Assembly (NCBI RefSeq): GCF_002776525.5
Contig: NC_045441.1
Location: forward strand, 91,039,298 to 91,103,297
DNA length: 64,000 bases
DNA from: Piliocolobus tephrosceles
Taxonomy: Eukaryota; Chordata; Mammalia; Primates; Cercopithecidae
Direction of reading: 5' to 3'
The notes under the pieces: generated by a model
Seen by the model: the letters and a program-made list of their open reading frames with translations, nothing else
Database searches by the model: none
What the model was told of the DNA's origin: nothing
Translations under genes and position numbers: made by a program
Part shown: one piece after another, positions 22,291-36,316 of the stretch
How positions within the stretch are numbered: the first letter of the stretch is position 1
How the letters are laid out: every line of letters begins with the position of its first letter

Positions 22291-25200
22291 ATTGGTTCTG
22301 TTTCTATCCCTGCAGATACAGCAGTACTGGTTAAACATTTCTGTGTGATTGTAAATTATCTGTAGTTTTGCTTCTTTAGATAAGGTGCCGGCTCTGAAAT
22401 CACCACAGCCAGCATCTGACCTCCTTCACCCACTTACTATAATTGCTGAATTCCTAGAGGCATTGTGATTCACCATGGAAATGATAATATTTTGCTGATA
22501 TTATAGTATCTCTACTTAAAAAAAGAGAATGCCTCCCAACTTTGTAACTAGAGATTGAAATAGCAAAAAAGATAGAGATAAGAAATGTTGAATCATAAAC
22601 ACAATTTATGAAATGCTAGGGTAGTAAAATAATAACACAAATATTACAACTCTTCTGGCAATTTCTTGAAAAAGTGTAGAAAGGAGACATTTGGGTTAAT
22701 ATTCAGGAAGTTTCTAAAGGTAGAATAGCAGACATTCTTGAGGAAAGGATTACAAAGCAAACATGTAATCAAAAAGGGAGATACTCTACATCTGGAGAAA
22801 GTGATATACATGTCCTTCTATTCTGGAAAAGCCAACCAAAACAGCCAGATTTTTTTAAATAAATAAATAAATCACTTGAAAGATAGGCTATGGTTTATTC
22901 TTGGGTACCACATCACACTTTTAAAAATTGGATTTATATTCAGGGGCAGTTGTTTAGGCTTATTGTATAGTAAATGGATTATACCACCAACTTCAGGCTA
23001 CTCTCTCCCCCACAAAACTAACCAGTACTCTTTCCCTTATCATATAATCTCTCATGAGGTTCCCTAATCAGTTACCTAATACTGTCTCAAATGCCATGGT
23101 TTTTATTCTCAACTATACTAAAAGCTAATAAAGTTTATTTCATAAACACTTTTATATGAATGAGTTTCTGTTACAGCAGTTAGTTAATAAACAAGCATAA
23201 ATGTCACTTCAGATTCTTCCATTTTAATAGGGAAACAGAGCTGCCATTATCTAAGATGAGGCTGGAGATACCCATAGGACTCACTATATGGAGTAAGATC
23301 AATTCAGTTTACTTCGGAGCTAGTAGAAACTCTGAGAGAATTTCTCTTTTTTAGAACTATAAATGCAACTAGCTATGCATTTCATAATTTCCTTATTTTT
23401 TTTTCAGTAGTTGACTTAATTTGTTTAACTGTTGCTATATAAAAGACATGAGTGTAATTTGTTTTACTCACTTTCATTTCATCATCTAATTTCTATCAGC
23501 TACCTCCTCAATTATAGTTTAAGAAGTTGTCAGGAATTAGCTAGCAGCAAAATTGGAACATAAGAAGGACATGTAGTACACATAAAAAGAGCACTCAAGA
23601 TGCAAGGGATCCAGAAGGAAACAGGTGGCTCTACCAGACAAAGCACTGAGTTAGTCATGATGCTGGCCATGCCTTCCTGCTGCTGGCTCTCAGGTGCATA
23701 AAACAAGTTACTGCTTATTCATTTTGGCAGGTGTGACTTTTACATTGCTAAAACCAGAAACGTTTCTATTATTTTACACATGAGACTCCCAACATCAGAG
23801 ACAGTTAAGAAAGAGCTTGTTTTGAAATGTGGACCTGTTTGACATGCCAGTGTGAACCATATTAGATCAATACAAAAGCTTAACACAGAGCTACGTCCCT
23901 TATTGACTTGTTAATAAAGGTGTACTTAGGCTTGCCCAAGACTACCAGTAAGACAGAGTGTAAGTATAATGATATACAGTGGATTCCAGGATGCATAGTA
24001 GCATTCTACTTATGCATATCATCTATTTCCTTGATCATAAATTCTAGGCCACTATTTGTGATGATGGAAATTACATTTCAGTGATTTAAGCCTTCTAACA
24101 TAGCAAATCACAGGATTAATTATGATAATAGGAAGAGCTTACCCATTGCACAGTGAAAAACAATGAAAGGTCCTACATCAATTTTTGTTGAAATGATAGA
24201 ATAATGATGTTATGCTTTGATTTAAGAGCATGGAGTCTTCTGTTGTTAGGAAGAGAGGAATTTTCAAACAAATAGTAAATATGGTTAAATTTGCTTATAA
24301 AATGTTTACACAAAAGTTTACAATGTTTATAATTAAAATCAGACCTCTTCCATGTTTTTGGTGCTATTTTTATTTCATAGTTATTTATTTTTACTTGCAG
24401 ACCTTTATTATATATAAAACATTGGAAAAATCATATTCCAAATACTTGTGTGTTATAGTAATTCCAAATATATTTATTAAAATTATTTTTATTCAGGCAT
24501 GGTGTCCAGATGCTAATCACAATTGCATTTGAATGTTTAGCTACCCTTTTTTTTCCTTCTTGGAAAATGCCTTCTTTCTCTCTATGTCATTTATGGAAGT
24601 CACATTTTATCCATCTTTCAGGGAAAAATGCACAAAAATAAATTCGCTAAATATTATTTATTACATATTTTAAAAATTAATCTAAATCAGAAAATTCACA
24701 TACAACAAATCTAAAAATGATAAATATTGTCCTAGTTTGAAAATGAAAATCCAGTTGATTGTGTGTCAACTCTACGTCTTGGTTTTTCCATACTCAATCG
24801 CATTCAATGTTTAGAACAATCTAATTAATCCTCTATCCTCATATTAAACATAAAGTAGTTTAGGGTCAAAAATGAAATATCTTGCTTGGTACCAAAAACC
24901 TGTCAGTTTATATTATTGGGATTGACAAGGACCTCTGTGATACTAAAGTTGTTCTTCCTTCCTAGTAAAAAATAAATAAATAAATATTTAATCCAAATAT
25001 TAGTTTAAAATTTACGAAGATTGGCAAATAACAAATAGATTTACTTTAGGATGTTTGTAGAGCTCCCAAGAGTTTCTTCATCAATGTTTTCAATTGCATA
25101 GCATGATGGTCATTTGAAATATAAAACAGAATATTCTTGGTATTATATTTACTACCTCTAAACTTTCTTTTCAAACTCTTATTAGAGTATTTTAAAAAGT

Positions 25201-25594
25201 ATATGTTTCATGATAATAGTTATGTTTTTCTGCTGAAATATGCAGTTAAGCCATTTTTCAGCATTCAATAATTGACCATGTTTTCTTGTGTTTCCTATTA
25301 GGTTGACCTCATGCTACATATAAATAGACTTTAGAAATATTTATGAACACAAACTTAGCTATATAACTGGTTGTGTTTTCTAATAGCCAATGTGAGAGCA
25401 ATACATAACGGCAGCCTAGATAATGTGTCACCCTCATGAGGGTTATTATTTTCGGAATTAAAATACTGGGAGTAAATAATGTTATTAACCATCCTAATCC
25501 ATTGAAACATTATTTTGCCTATAATTACATATAATGAAAAGCTATTTTTTAATCTGGATTGCACAACCTGAAGTTCATTCCTATGTTGAAGTGT
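22291..25594. other. AT-rich sequence, no gene seen
   Basis: Only simple AAAT runs (22857-22872 and 24967-24985) were recognised. Open frames such as 24230-24532 are AT-driven and hydrophobic without family resemblance. Confidence 0.5.
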
Positions 25595-25670
25595 TCTCTA
25601 TCAACCATCATTTATTGTCTCAGATACTGAGCACGTTGCCAGGACTTCAAAATTGAATAAGGAATGGCAT
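25595..25670 (-). repeat. L2-like scrap, antisense
   Basis: 'ctgagcacgttgccaggact' and 'attgaataaggaatggc' follow the antisense L2 tail pattern. Short and uncertain. Confidence 0.35.
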
Positions 25671-26384
25671 CAGCAAATATGGCAGAATTAAGAACGTCAA
25701 ACTCCAGCACTTTAAAAGTATAATTTGAAAATGGGCAAAATCTATCAGAATCAACAGAACTCTGTAAATTAACTGAAAGTTTGCAGCAACCAAGAGAATG
25801 TTCATTTGAGAAAAATGGGAGATTCTTGGTAGGAGCTGTAAACTTTATGGATTTACCCTAGTTCCACCTCCTATTTCCCACTTCAGCAGTAGTCATTAAA
25901 AGAACAACCCATATTTTCCATACAAGAGAAATCCAAACTTCACTCCCCAATGGACCTCATGTATAAAGAATTTTAATTAATTATTTGTTCTGATCTGGCT
26001 GGTGTCTCTTTGGAAGAACATCTTAAAATGCTTGTCTTTATTTTACTGAACTCGGAACTATTCCAGTGCTGAAGCTGATTCTAGGGTACACGGAAAAGGC
26101 ATTTGTCAAGAATATTTACAGGCTAATTAATGTCTTAGATTCTGCTGGCGGAGGCAATAGATGATTGTTGGGGTAAATAAAATAGAATAACCAAAATGCT
26201 TGTCAGGCAAAGCTGGTAATGATATGTCTCTAAAACCTGCCAAAAAACTCCATCATATTCCTGGGAATCTAGAAAGCCATATGCATGTTCAGGGCTGTTT
26301 GCATGCTCCCGAAAGACCTGACAAAGTGATAAGTTGTCATCCCCTGCGGACCTTCAAGCTCTGCAGAAGCTAAAGATTTAGATA
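25671..26384. other. Unclassified sequence left of the L1M
   Basis: It abuts the L1M at about 26385 without an obvious break and may be part of the same element upstream of the recognisable ORF2 segment, but I cannot match it. Confidence 0.35.
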
Positions 26385-29058
26385 ACGCAGAGGAAATGGA
26401 CAAATTCCTATAAACACACATAATACTAAAATTGACTCAAAACAAAATAGAAAATCTAAATAGATCCATAAGAAATAAAGAAATTGAGTTGGTAATCAAA
26501 GACTTTAAATAAAGAATAATTTAGGACTACATGGCTTCACTGGTGAATTTTTCCAAATAGTTAAGTAATTAATACCATTTCTTCTCAATCTCATCCCAAG
26601 AAACAGGAGGAAACACTTTCTAATTCATTCTGAGACACCACTTTTACCACTATTAACCTGATACCAGTCAAATACATCCCAAGAAAATTACAAGCCATTA
26701 TCACTTATAAATATGAATGCAAAATCCTCAGTAAAATACAGTCAAACTCACTCCAGTAGCATGCCAAGAGTATTGTACATTATAGCTAAGTAGGATTTAT
26801 CCTAAGAATGCAAGGTTTGTTCAACATATGAAAATTAAGCAGTATAATACACAATATAAATAGAACAAAGGCGAAAAACTCACATGGTCAGTTCAATAGA
26901 TACAAAAAAGCATTTGATAAAATCAAACATCATTTTACACTTAAAACACTCAAAAATTATGAATAGAATGGAACTTTCTCAAAAGGTAAGTGGCACTTAT
27001 TAAGTACTCACAGCTAATGTCATACTTAATGGTGAAAAACTGAAAGTTCTTGCCTAAAGATTAGGAACAAGACAAGGATGTTCACTTTCACTACTTCTGT
27101 GAAAACATAGTACTGGATTTTCTAGCTAAGGCTATTAGGGAATAAATAGAAATAGAAATAGAAGTCATCCAGATAGAAAGAAGTGAAAGTATCTCTATTT
27201 ACAGATCACATAGTGTTATATACACCAAACTTTAAAGAATACATACACACACAAACAGAGCTAATAAGTGAGTTCAGAATGCATTAGTATTTTAAAAGTT
27301 GCATTTTATACACTAGCAACAAACAATCCAAAGATAAAATTTTACAAAATAATTCCATTTAAAGCAGCAGTCATATGAATAAAATACTTAGGAGTAAATT
27401 CAACCAAAGAAGTACATGTACACTGCAAACCATAAAGTACTGTTGAAAGGAATGAAGCAAGATCTATGGAAAAACATCCCATGTTCCTGCACTTGGATCT
27501 GAAAATGGCAATATTCCTTATTGCCATTTTTGGAACCTATATAGATTTTTGAATCTCTATAGATTCAAAAAATCCCTGTCAAAAATGCAACTATTTTTTT
27601 TCAGAAATGTAGAAGCTAATCCTAAAAGTCATATAAAATTTCAAGGGTCACAGAGAAACAAAAAAGTATTGAAAAAGAGGAACAAATTTAAACTCACATT
27701 TCCTAATTGCTAAACATAAGACATAGCTACAGTAATCAACACACTGGTGTAAGGATAGATACATACACCAATGGGATAGAATTGAAAGTCCAGAAACAAA
27801 TATACAAATTTATGGTCAGTTCATTTTTGATAGGGGTGCCGCAACCACTTAATGGGAAAATAGTAGTCTTTCAATAAATGGATATCACCTGCAATGATGA
27901 ATTTAGACCCCAACCTCACACCGTAACAAAATTAACTCAAAATGATAAAATACATAAACATAAGAGCTAAAACTATAACACTCTTAGAAGAAAATCTAGG
28001 TGGAAATTTGTGAGATGTTGGATTAAGCAACAATTTTTTAGATATATACCAAAGCACAAGCAATCAAAGACTTCATAGAAATGGAAATATTTTGTATATC
28101 AAAGGATGCTATCAAGAGGGTGAAAAGAAACCCTAATAAGAGAAAATAGTTGCAAACATATCTGACAAGGGCTTAGTATGCAGAAGAAAATAGCTCTTAC
28201 AACTAGAAAATAAAAAACAAATACAATTTTTTAATGGGCAAAAGATTTGAATACACATTTCTCAAAAAAGGCATTCAAATGGCCAATAAGCACATGAAAA
28301 GATATTCTGTATTGAACATTAGGGAAATCAAAATCACAGTGAGACACATTACACCTACTAGAATGGTTACACTAAAAACAATAAAAGGAAAATAAGTTTT
28401 GTTGAGAATGTAGTGAAATTGGAACCCTTGTATATTGCTGGCAGGAATGAAAAATGGTGCAGCCACTGTAAAAAAACAGTTTTGATGGTTCCTCAAAATA
28501 TTAAACATAGAATTCCTATTTGACCCAGCAATTCTAAGTTTTGGTATTTACTTAGAGAATTAAAAACATATGTTCATACAAAAACTTGTACATGTATGCT
28601 CATAGCAGCATAATTCAAAAAGCCAAAAAGTGGAAAAAATAAACAGATTTCTATCAGCTAATGAATGTAATGTATTTTAAAAAATGGTAGATCCCTGCAA
28701 TCGAATGTTATTCAGCCAAATCAAAGAATAAAGTACTGTTACACGCTATAACATTAGTAAATCTTGGAAATATGCTAAGTGACAGAAGCCAGACACAAAA
28801 CGCTGTATTCTGTATGATTCCAATTGTATAAAATGTCCAGAATAGGCAAATCTATATATACAGAAAATAGACTAGTAATTGCCAGAGGATCAGGAGCCGG
28901 GGGGAACTGGAACTAACTGCTAATAGCCATGGAGTGATGAAAATTTTCTGGAATCAGATAGTGCTTGTGCAATATAGCATATGTACTAAAAACCTATTTT
29001 TTTACAAGTGTAAATTTTGTGTTTTGTGAAATATATCTTAATTTTAAAATGCCAAAAA
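26385..29058 (+). mobile_element. L1M-type LINE, ORF2 3' half and 3' UTR
   Basis: This is the longest repeat in the window, about 2.7 kb. Landmarks on the + strand, in L1 order, are 'gaaattgagttggtaatcaa', 'ggcttcactggtgaattttt', 'gataccagtcaaatacatcc', 'aaaagcatttgataaaatc', 'gaacaagacaaggatgttca' (reverse-transcriptase region), 'gataaaattttacaaaataa', 'gctaaaactataacactctt', 'cagcaattctaagttttggt' and the 3' UTR 'aatatgctaagtgacagaag', 'tctggaatcagatagtgct'. It ends in an A-rich stretch at about 29050. Multiple stops and indels in every frame make ORF2 inactive. The 3' UTR form suggests an L1MB/L1MC-age copy. Two adjacent quasi-palindromes interrupt the consensus order at 27502-27574. Confidence 0.9.
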
Positions 29059-29994
29059 AAAGAGTAAGAATAGATGACAAAATACAGTAAAAAATCTAGA
29101 CTTACAATGAAGCATGCTAAATGTTATAATTCCAAGGGAACTTAGTAAAGGTGCATCTGAAGCTAGATTGGGAGGCCAAGGAAGACTGCCTCCTGGAGAT
29201 GAGAAGAAGTGGCAAGAGATAAGGGTATTTCTAAACATTGTTGATTTTTATGTGGACCCTTAAAAAAGAGAGTAAGCCCAAATGGTCAGTAAAGGTAACA
29301 TATAATTACGACTTTCATTTAATCTTAAAGAATAAAAGGAAGCTACTAATGAGAACTTCCTATTACATATCAAGTCTGATCACCAAATTTATAATTATAA
29401 GCAATCCTACTTTTAAGAATGTGTGTATTAGTTTCTATCTCTGGATCTTTTTGTATTTTTCCTGCCTGCCCATTTTTCACCCCTTCATTAAATCCATTAA
29501 TCCACCCTGGTACTTATTTAACAATATGACTTTTATATCTCATTTGTGGAGGAAGAAAGATCTTTGGGAATTCCTTATAGCTCAATGACAAGAATTTTTT
29601 CACACATTAAGGCATTCTTCCTCATGTTCAGTATTTTCCAAAATATTACTTTCTAGGTTGGTTGCTATCCTCATCTCACTTTATATTTATTCTGAAAATT
29701 TTAATGATATACATGCCACCTCTTTGGAAAATCATACCTTGTGCCCCAAGGATTACCTACTCCTGAGTTAAATATTTATGTCATTGTTCTTTTACATGTG
29801 TCCCTCACAGGCAGCACTTATTTTTAACGAAATGATCCCCATTTCTTCCTATGGGCCCAGTGGTCAACTAAATACTGAACTATTCCATCCTTTCACATGT
29901 GATACTTTAGAATAAAATTTTTATTAAACAGTGAAGAGAAGAAAAATCAATAATAATTTTACATCATCATATCACCTATTGAGTAAAAATATTT
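29059..29994. other. Unclassified sequence
   Basis: No gene or firmly identified repeat. An open frame at 29238-29588 (116 codons) has no recognised motif. Confidence 0.45.
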
Positions 29995-30530
29995 AAAAAA
30001 TGAGATTGACAACTTTAAAATGGTAAAGTGTAGATTTTTCAATGCGCTCTTTACAGGAAGATAAATGTGTATTATATACATTTTGTTGAACAATTTGGAA
30101 GTATCTTACACAATTTAGTATGAATATTTATTTTGACTTAGCAATCTCCTTCCTGGAAATTTACTTTACAAAAGTATGCAGCTACATATTTATGTTCCAG
30201 GTTTTCAACTTTTCATTTTTTGTAATGGTAAAAAATTAAAATTAAAGTACCCATTGAAAAACAAATTATTAAATAAGTTGTGGTATACCACATTTTAAAA
30301 CATAACACTATGCATCCAATAAAGGAGAAATAGAATGAGGTGAATATAATGTATGTATGTAATGTGGTGAAATAAAAAGACAAAAAGATACATTTTTAAA
30401 TAAAATGGTTATAAAGTAATATGTCATAATAGAGTTTATAAATATGAAAAGGCATTTTAGTAACAGAATTGACATTAAATTGTTGACAATAAATTTCTTT
30501 GGGAAAAAGTACAGAATTATGATCAAGTAG
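29995..30530 (+). mobile_element. Old L1 (L1ME-type), sense
   Basis: The order 'gagattgacaactttaaaat', 'gaacaatttggaagtatc', 'cagctacatatttatgttcc', 'aaataagttgtggtatacca' and 'actatgcatccaataaagga' follows the L1ME 3' region (caatttggcaatatctatca; aataaattatggtacatcca; ctatgcagc). Strong divergence indicates an ancient copy without coding capacity. Confidence 0.6.
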
Positions 30531-33439
30531 AGTTCAATAGAACTTTAGTATATTTTTACACTTCTATATTACTTGAGTAGTTGTACAATATTTATAATCA
30601 GACTATGAAATTAGATTAATAAACTATGTTGAAAAAATAAATGTGCTTATAGGTGACTTACTAAATTCTGCTAGATAAATATTTTATAGGCTAATATGTG
30701 TAAGGCATTCAGTGATTTCAACTAAAAATTCAATTGGCAATCACCACCCTACCTATCTAAATTCAGAACAAATGGCTGATTCACTTTTCAAAACGAAGTC
30801 AATTTGTGTGACATCATGCAGCCATGCTGACAGATTGACTCTGACTTTTCAAATAGGTGTTTTGTTACAGTGCCAAGGAAACTTTTTTCCATGTTCCCGA
30901 TTAATGATCCATATGATTCTGATCTGGTACAGACTGGAATTCTGTGTGCACAATAAGCCCTATTGTCTCAGTCTCTACAGGTTACAAAAATGGGTTTTCT
31001 AAACGTATGGTAGAAAAAAGACCCAGTAAAGCATCGAAGAAGGAATCAAATTCTCACACATCTACCTAACTACAAAGGTTTTATCTTCATCAGCACTGGC
31101 TCTCAGGAGCACTGCCTGGTGCTCAGCTCTCATCTGAAATTTTGGTGAGATAGGGGTTGAAAGGGCTAGAAAGTGTAAGAAGATAGAAAAGAGGGAGGAA
31201 AAAGTGGCAACTCAAGAAAGTTAATAATCACAAACCAGAATTAAAGAAGGGCCCAAGGAATCTGTCCTAACTGTAGACATGTGTGAGGTACAAGGGAGAG
31301 AACTGTAAAAGTTTAGGCAGAGAATACGATAATTTCAAGCAGAGTAAGGGTTCAACAAAACCATTCTTCCCAAAAGGTTAGGAAGGCAGGTCTGCAAGCC
31401 AGGTTCCCAAAAATAAGCTTTTGGCAGAAATCAGCTGAGAAAGCAGACTGGCTATTAGAGGGCAGCCTCCTCCCGAGATCCAAAGGCCTGGGTGGGGACT
31501 CAGGGTGGTGATAGAGATTAATATTCCACCAGGCCCATTTCTAGCTACCAACAATTTAATCCCAGTTTTATAAATTTTCTGAAAACTGAACAATCAGTTC
31601 TCACACACCAATAAGAGGTGGATCCAGCACACCATCTGGGTAAGTATTTTAAAAATCAAAAATACCGAAGTGACTTGGGAAAAAGGTACCATTGAGGCTG
31701 GAATTCAATGAGGAATATGCAAGAGGCTGCCGCTGTTAACACAGCTGTGCAGACAAAAAGCAATTCCATATCCTACTAGAAAGGGAGTGTGATATGCAAA
31801 TATTTTTTCTGTTAATTTCCTTAACATTCCAGAGGATAGATAGAAAAACTTGTGGACACTGGGTGCTAAGTGCAAATAGATGTGATAGAGCTCTGAGTGT
31901 AGCAAGAGGTGACATTCACAGCCTCTGACATGGGTCAGACAAGCATGTAGGAAAGTCCCTAGATGCTACCAAAATATTATGGCTAGTTGCATGCTTTGGA
32001 TGTACCATATAAAACTGATAGCATATCTAAAAGTTAAACTAGTCTTTCCTACTCTCAGTATATACATTCTGCCTTCTATACTTAAATATACAATATAAAT
32101 ATCATATATATATACCGTAATTCAGTGCTCAGTCAACCCTGTGTTGAGTCAGTTGCTCTAGCACCTGATCAAGCCAATGAGTACACTTCTGTTTTGTTGT
32201 TTTGAACAGGCATTTTACTGAAGATCCAGTAATCCCCTTCTGGGTTTCCTCTAGTTTAACTTCCAACCTGAGTAACTCAACAGCTTTCCTTTTACTTTAA
32301 CTAAGGACTAGAATTACCATCTTTCCTTGTTTCAAGCCCATTTCTCAGTCCTATAGATCCTTCTGAAACACTACTTTAAGCTCCCTGTCTTCCTCCTGGT
32401 TTTCCTGATATATTATGTCATTAGATTTCCTAGTCCAATGTTCTTAATCAAATCCACTGAGACATCCTGCTCTGAGAGTTTCGTATTTCAGTTGCTCGTG
32501 TGGCTCCCGTCAATATTCTCTGTGGATTTTGTATAAAGCTACTATTATAAAAGAGGAATACATACAGGGATGAAAGGTATGTATAGTTAAAAAAACAGCA
32601 ACATCATGACATACTTTCCTAAGCCGGAAAGGAAAGAGTAGAGATACAGGGAGTTCAGTAAAATACGTAACTTTACCTCTGCAATAGGCTAAATACCACG
32701 AAGAAGGAAAAAGTGTAGGAACACTTGTGTAAATTATCACATAAAAATGTCCTCAGATAAAAATGTGTTAATTTAATTTTAAGTTTTGCCTAACTCACGA
32801 TATGTGTGGGAAGCATCCAATTGGATGGCTGTGGATGGAAATAAATTATATGAATTTTAAATAAAACTGCAAATATTTACTTTTCTGAAAATATAATTTA
32901 AATATTGTAAATTTATTAAGATTTATTTTGATTTTGAATGCTTTCAATTGTTTTATGTCCATGAAGTAATATTCAATTATTCATTGCTCTCCAAATACAT
33001 GAAATACTGTATATATGTTTTCAAGTTAATAAAAATGTGAAAGATGAAGTAACACCTGCAGAATTCTGAAAAATGTGAAGGTTTTGGTTAGAGGTTTCAG
33101 TTTCCCTAAAAAGTACATGGATATCAAACATTCTTCATATAGCTATTTTGATTGATGGGAAAATATAAAAATGTCAATGTGAAGGAAACTGCCTAAATCA
33201 AAGGGTGTTATTTATACATAATGAAAAGCTATTTATCAATGCTGGATTATTTACATTAGTAATTAACCAACAATATTGCAAGGTACAGATGGAGCAGCGC
33301 TCTTTATGTTGTTTTATTATAGATTCATTTTTATTTAGTTACTTATTTGAAGTTATAAATTATGACATATTAAAGAACACATGAACAATTCAATGGTTGT
33401 TTCCCGAGGAAGGTATTTCAAAAATGTATGCAAAAATTC
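30531..33439. other. Unclassified sequence, no gene seen
   Basis: About 2.9 kb with no confidently assigned repeat. 31080-31700 and 32210-32740 are less AT-rich but show no exon-like frame. A short TA-rich patch lies at 32103-32115. Confidence 0.45.
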
Positions 33440-33905
33440 TTTGACATACCCTTAACCTTGAGTTGGAGATGAACCTAGTGACTTGATTCTAACAGCTTAT
33501 GACAGAGTGATGGGGTATATCACTGCTGAGATCAGATCATAACAAGACTGCAGCTTCCATCTTGAGTCTGCCGTCCCCTTCGGATCACTCTACCGGGGGG
33601 AAAGCCAGCCACCATCGTGAGAAGACATTCAGGCAGGGATGGGGGGAGGAATGGAAGCCTCTAGCCCACAGACAGGAGGCTCTGAGGTTGGTCAACAACC
33701 AGGTGAACCAGCTTAGAAGCAGTGTCTTCAGACCCAATTGAGCCTTGACATGACCGCAGCTGCAGCTAATAGCTTGCCTGCCACCTCCTGAGATACCTTG
33801 AGCTGGAACCAGCCAGCCAAACTGCTCCCAGATTTTTGACCCACAGACACTTTGAGATAAATGCTTGTTCTAAGCTGCTACATTTAGAGGGGGTGGAGAT
33901 AAAGA
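33440..33905 (+). mobile_element. Solitary MLT1-type LTR, sense
   Basis: Words in MLT1 (ERVL-MaLR) order: 'gatgaacctagtgacttgat', 'cttccatcttgagtctgc', 'ggatcactctaccgggggga', 'gtcaacaaccaggtgaacca', 'ccacctcctgagatacctt', 'gagctggaaccagccagcca', 'gacccacagacactttgaga' and 'taaatgcttgttctaagct'. The polyadenylation hexamer is decayed to gataaa. Much older than the THE1/MST copies in the window. Confidence 0.75.
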
Positions 33906-34167
33906 ACTATACTTTTAAGGTCATCAGGGTCCAAAGCAAAGCATTGCTATTTATTAAAGTTGTTGGGTCATGTTGTGTGGGTTAATATAGAGAACCACAC
34001 TTCTAAAAAGTTAATAAATTGTATTAATTACCAGATTACTTACCAGAGGCTTTATCAAACAAATAAAAAGCAGACAATAGGCAGACAAAGCCTATTCAGA
34101 TAGGCTTCATGCAAAATATTTATGAGGCTATAAATTAGTAATTCAAAACATGCAGCAGGAATTGCGT
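33906..34167. other. Unclassified AT-rich spacer
   Basis: Nothing recognised. Confidence 0.5.
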
Positions 34168-34553
34168 CCGGTAACGAAAGTCTTTTTTTTTTTCCTTCTT
34201 CTTCTTCTTCTTCTTTTTTTTTTTTTTTTTTTTTGAGACGGAGTCTCACTCTGTCCCCCAGGCTGGAGTGCAGTGGAGCGATCTCGGCTCACTGTAATCT
34301 CTGCCTCCTGGGTTCAAGCGATTCTCCTGCCTCAGCCTCCTGAGTAGCTGGGACTACAGGCGCATGCCACTACGCCTGGCTAATTTTTTTTCTCTTTTTT
34401 TTTTTTTTTTTTGTATTTTTAGTAGAGACGGGGTTTCGCCATGTTGGCCAGGATGATCTCGAGCTCCTGACCTCGTGATCTGCCTACCTTGGCCTCCCAA
34501 AGTGCTGAGATTATAGGCGTGAGCCATCGCGCACAGCCCGGTAACGAAATTCT
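34168..34553 (-). mobile_element. AluS/Y-type, antisense, with TSD
   Basis: Alu body 34184-34537, with a (CTT)n/T tail at the left ('ccttcttcttcttcttc') and 'agccatcgcgcacagcc' at the right. A 16-bp TSD with one mismatch, ccggtaacgaaagtct / ccggtaacgaaattct, lies at 34168-34183 and 34538-34553. The A-rich linker has expanded into a T-rich stretch (about 34384-34418). The CpG-rich target site is itself unusual for this AT-rich region. Confidence 0.93.
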
Positions 34554-34949
34554 CGTTGTGAACTAGATCCATGATAACAGAGTGCAAGACAATGGAAGGC
34601 TCAGGGAAACAACTGGGATTAGATTGCACAAGGTGATTGTTTATGTGAAAGATATAGATAAAACAGTTGGATTGTACCATGTGTTCCAAAAAAAACCAAG
34701 GTGGCCACTGTTACACAGAAGGTAGTTTACTATCCACACTGTCCTGCACATTGCTTTTCCAAGTTTAAAATATATGTCAAAAACTTCAGTTTCAGCAGAG
34801 CAAATCTTCCTAATTCTTTTAAACAGCAGCAAAATTATTTAAACATAACTCCAGTATTTTTTTTAAGAATATTCTATTGAAAGCTTTGATTTTTTTTCTA
34901 GCAGTTTGCTATTAGAAACCGTAACATAAAGGTACTTATTAAACATTTG

Positions 34950-35525
34950 TCTTTGGGGAATATATTCAACAGGTAAATTCCCAGCTGTAATATTGCTGTA
35001 ACCAAATGTGTATACACATTTACATTGTCAAAATGCCATGCAGAAAGTTTGCACCAATTCACTTTCCCAACACTGTATGAAAGTGACCATTTTTCCTAAA
35101 GTTTTGCTATCGCTTATTATCAAAAACTTCTAGCATACTTACTAATCTTATAAATTAAGCCTATTATAATTTGTACTTAATTGTAAGGGGAATATACTAT
35201 GTTCTTTGCATACGTATTCACCATCGGAGTTTGTTTTTCTATGAAGTGCCTGCTCGTTCTTTTGCCATGTATGTCATTTAATTATTGGTGATTTTAAATG
35301 AAGTTATATGAGATTTTGGGGCATAATAGCTATTAACTGAGTTGTGAGTGTATTTCCAAATTTCTTGTTAATTTTTACTCTATGTAGGTAATTTTTTGCC
35401 ACATAGAGATTTTTTGGTTTATTTGCTTTGCATTTTAGTAGAATTGTCCAATCTTTTCCAAAATGTTTTCTGAGTTTTGCTATCTTGCTTAGAAGAAATT
35501 TCTAGACTCTGAGATTATAAATAAA
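34950..35525 (-). mobile_element. Old L1 (L1ME/HAL1-type), antisense
   Basis: Antisense L1ME word order: 'cttgtctttggggaatatat', 'cccaacactgtatgaaagtg', 'tatgaagtgcctgctcgttc', 'ttttgccacatagagatttt', 'gaattgtccaatcttttcc' and 'cttagaagaaatttctagac'. Diverged and without an open frame. An ancient insertion. Confidence 0.6.
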
Positions 35526-36245
35526 GGAAGAGAGAAAAGGGCTAGATTCACATAGGACTAGGAAACCAAACCTGACTATAACTCATGAATAAAAGTAGTG
35601 TTAATATTGAAAAACTCCCTAATCTCGATTCAAGTAAATTTTATTTTCACCAAGCATAAGAAGCCTTAAGGAAATGTTTCTAGAACCTGCAGGCTATGTA
35701 TCCCGCAGACAAGTGAGTGCCAGTCACACCGCAGAGTATGTTAGAAGTTCTATTTGACTGGGGGAGGACTTCTCATTGGCAATTGCCCAAAGACTATCCA
35801 ATTAGACAGATAATTGACATTGGCACAAGATTTTGCTAAATTTTGCTAAATAATTCTTTGTAGACAACCATCTTTTTTAATAACCCAGGGAACGCACATT
35901 TTCCCAGAATTTATCATAGGGCAGTGGAAGGCACATGTAGAGAGACAATGAAGGTATTGGAAAGAAAGCAACAGGCTGCATCTGCCTGGAACTGAATGAA
36001 AGCAGTGCATGATGCTCGGCTCATAAGCCAGGATGTGGTAGAACACACGCTCTATTCATAAACGATTACAAAATATCGAGTGTGTTTAAATTATTCCTTT
36101 TCATATTTTCTTTGTTATTTCAGACTTACCTTTGTCAACTGCCTTCTTTCATTTTATTTATAACTTGTCACAGTCATGTCTTTTCTCATAATTCTCTCAA
36201 ACTCTGACTGGTATGTCCATAAATCTCACTCTAGCCTGCTATTCC
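35526..36245. other. Unclassified sequence
   Basis: No gene or repeat family recognised. Confidence 0.5.
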
Positions 36246-36306
36246 TGCCTCCCTCCCTCCCTTTGTTCCTTCCTTCCTTCATTCTTTTCTTTCTTCCTTT
36301 TCTTTG
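36246..36306. repeat. Pyrimidine-rich (CCT/TTCC)n tract
   Basis: A run of C and T on the + strand with 'cctccctccctccc' followed by ttcc units. Low-complexity DNA. Confidence 0.9.
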
Positions 36307-36316
36307 CTCAGATTTT

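Noticed and set aside
29238..29588. 116-codon open frame
   Set aside because: Phe/Ile/Lys-rich translation typical of AT-rich noncoding DNA; no family resemblance.
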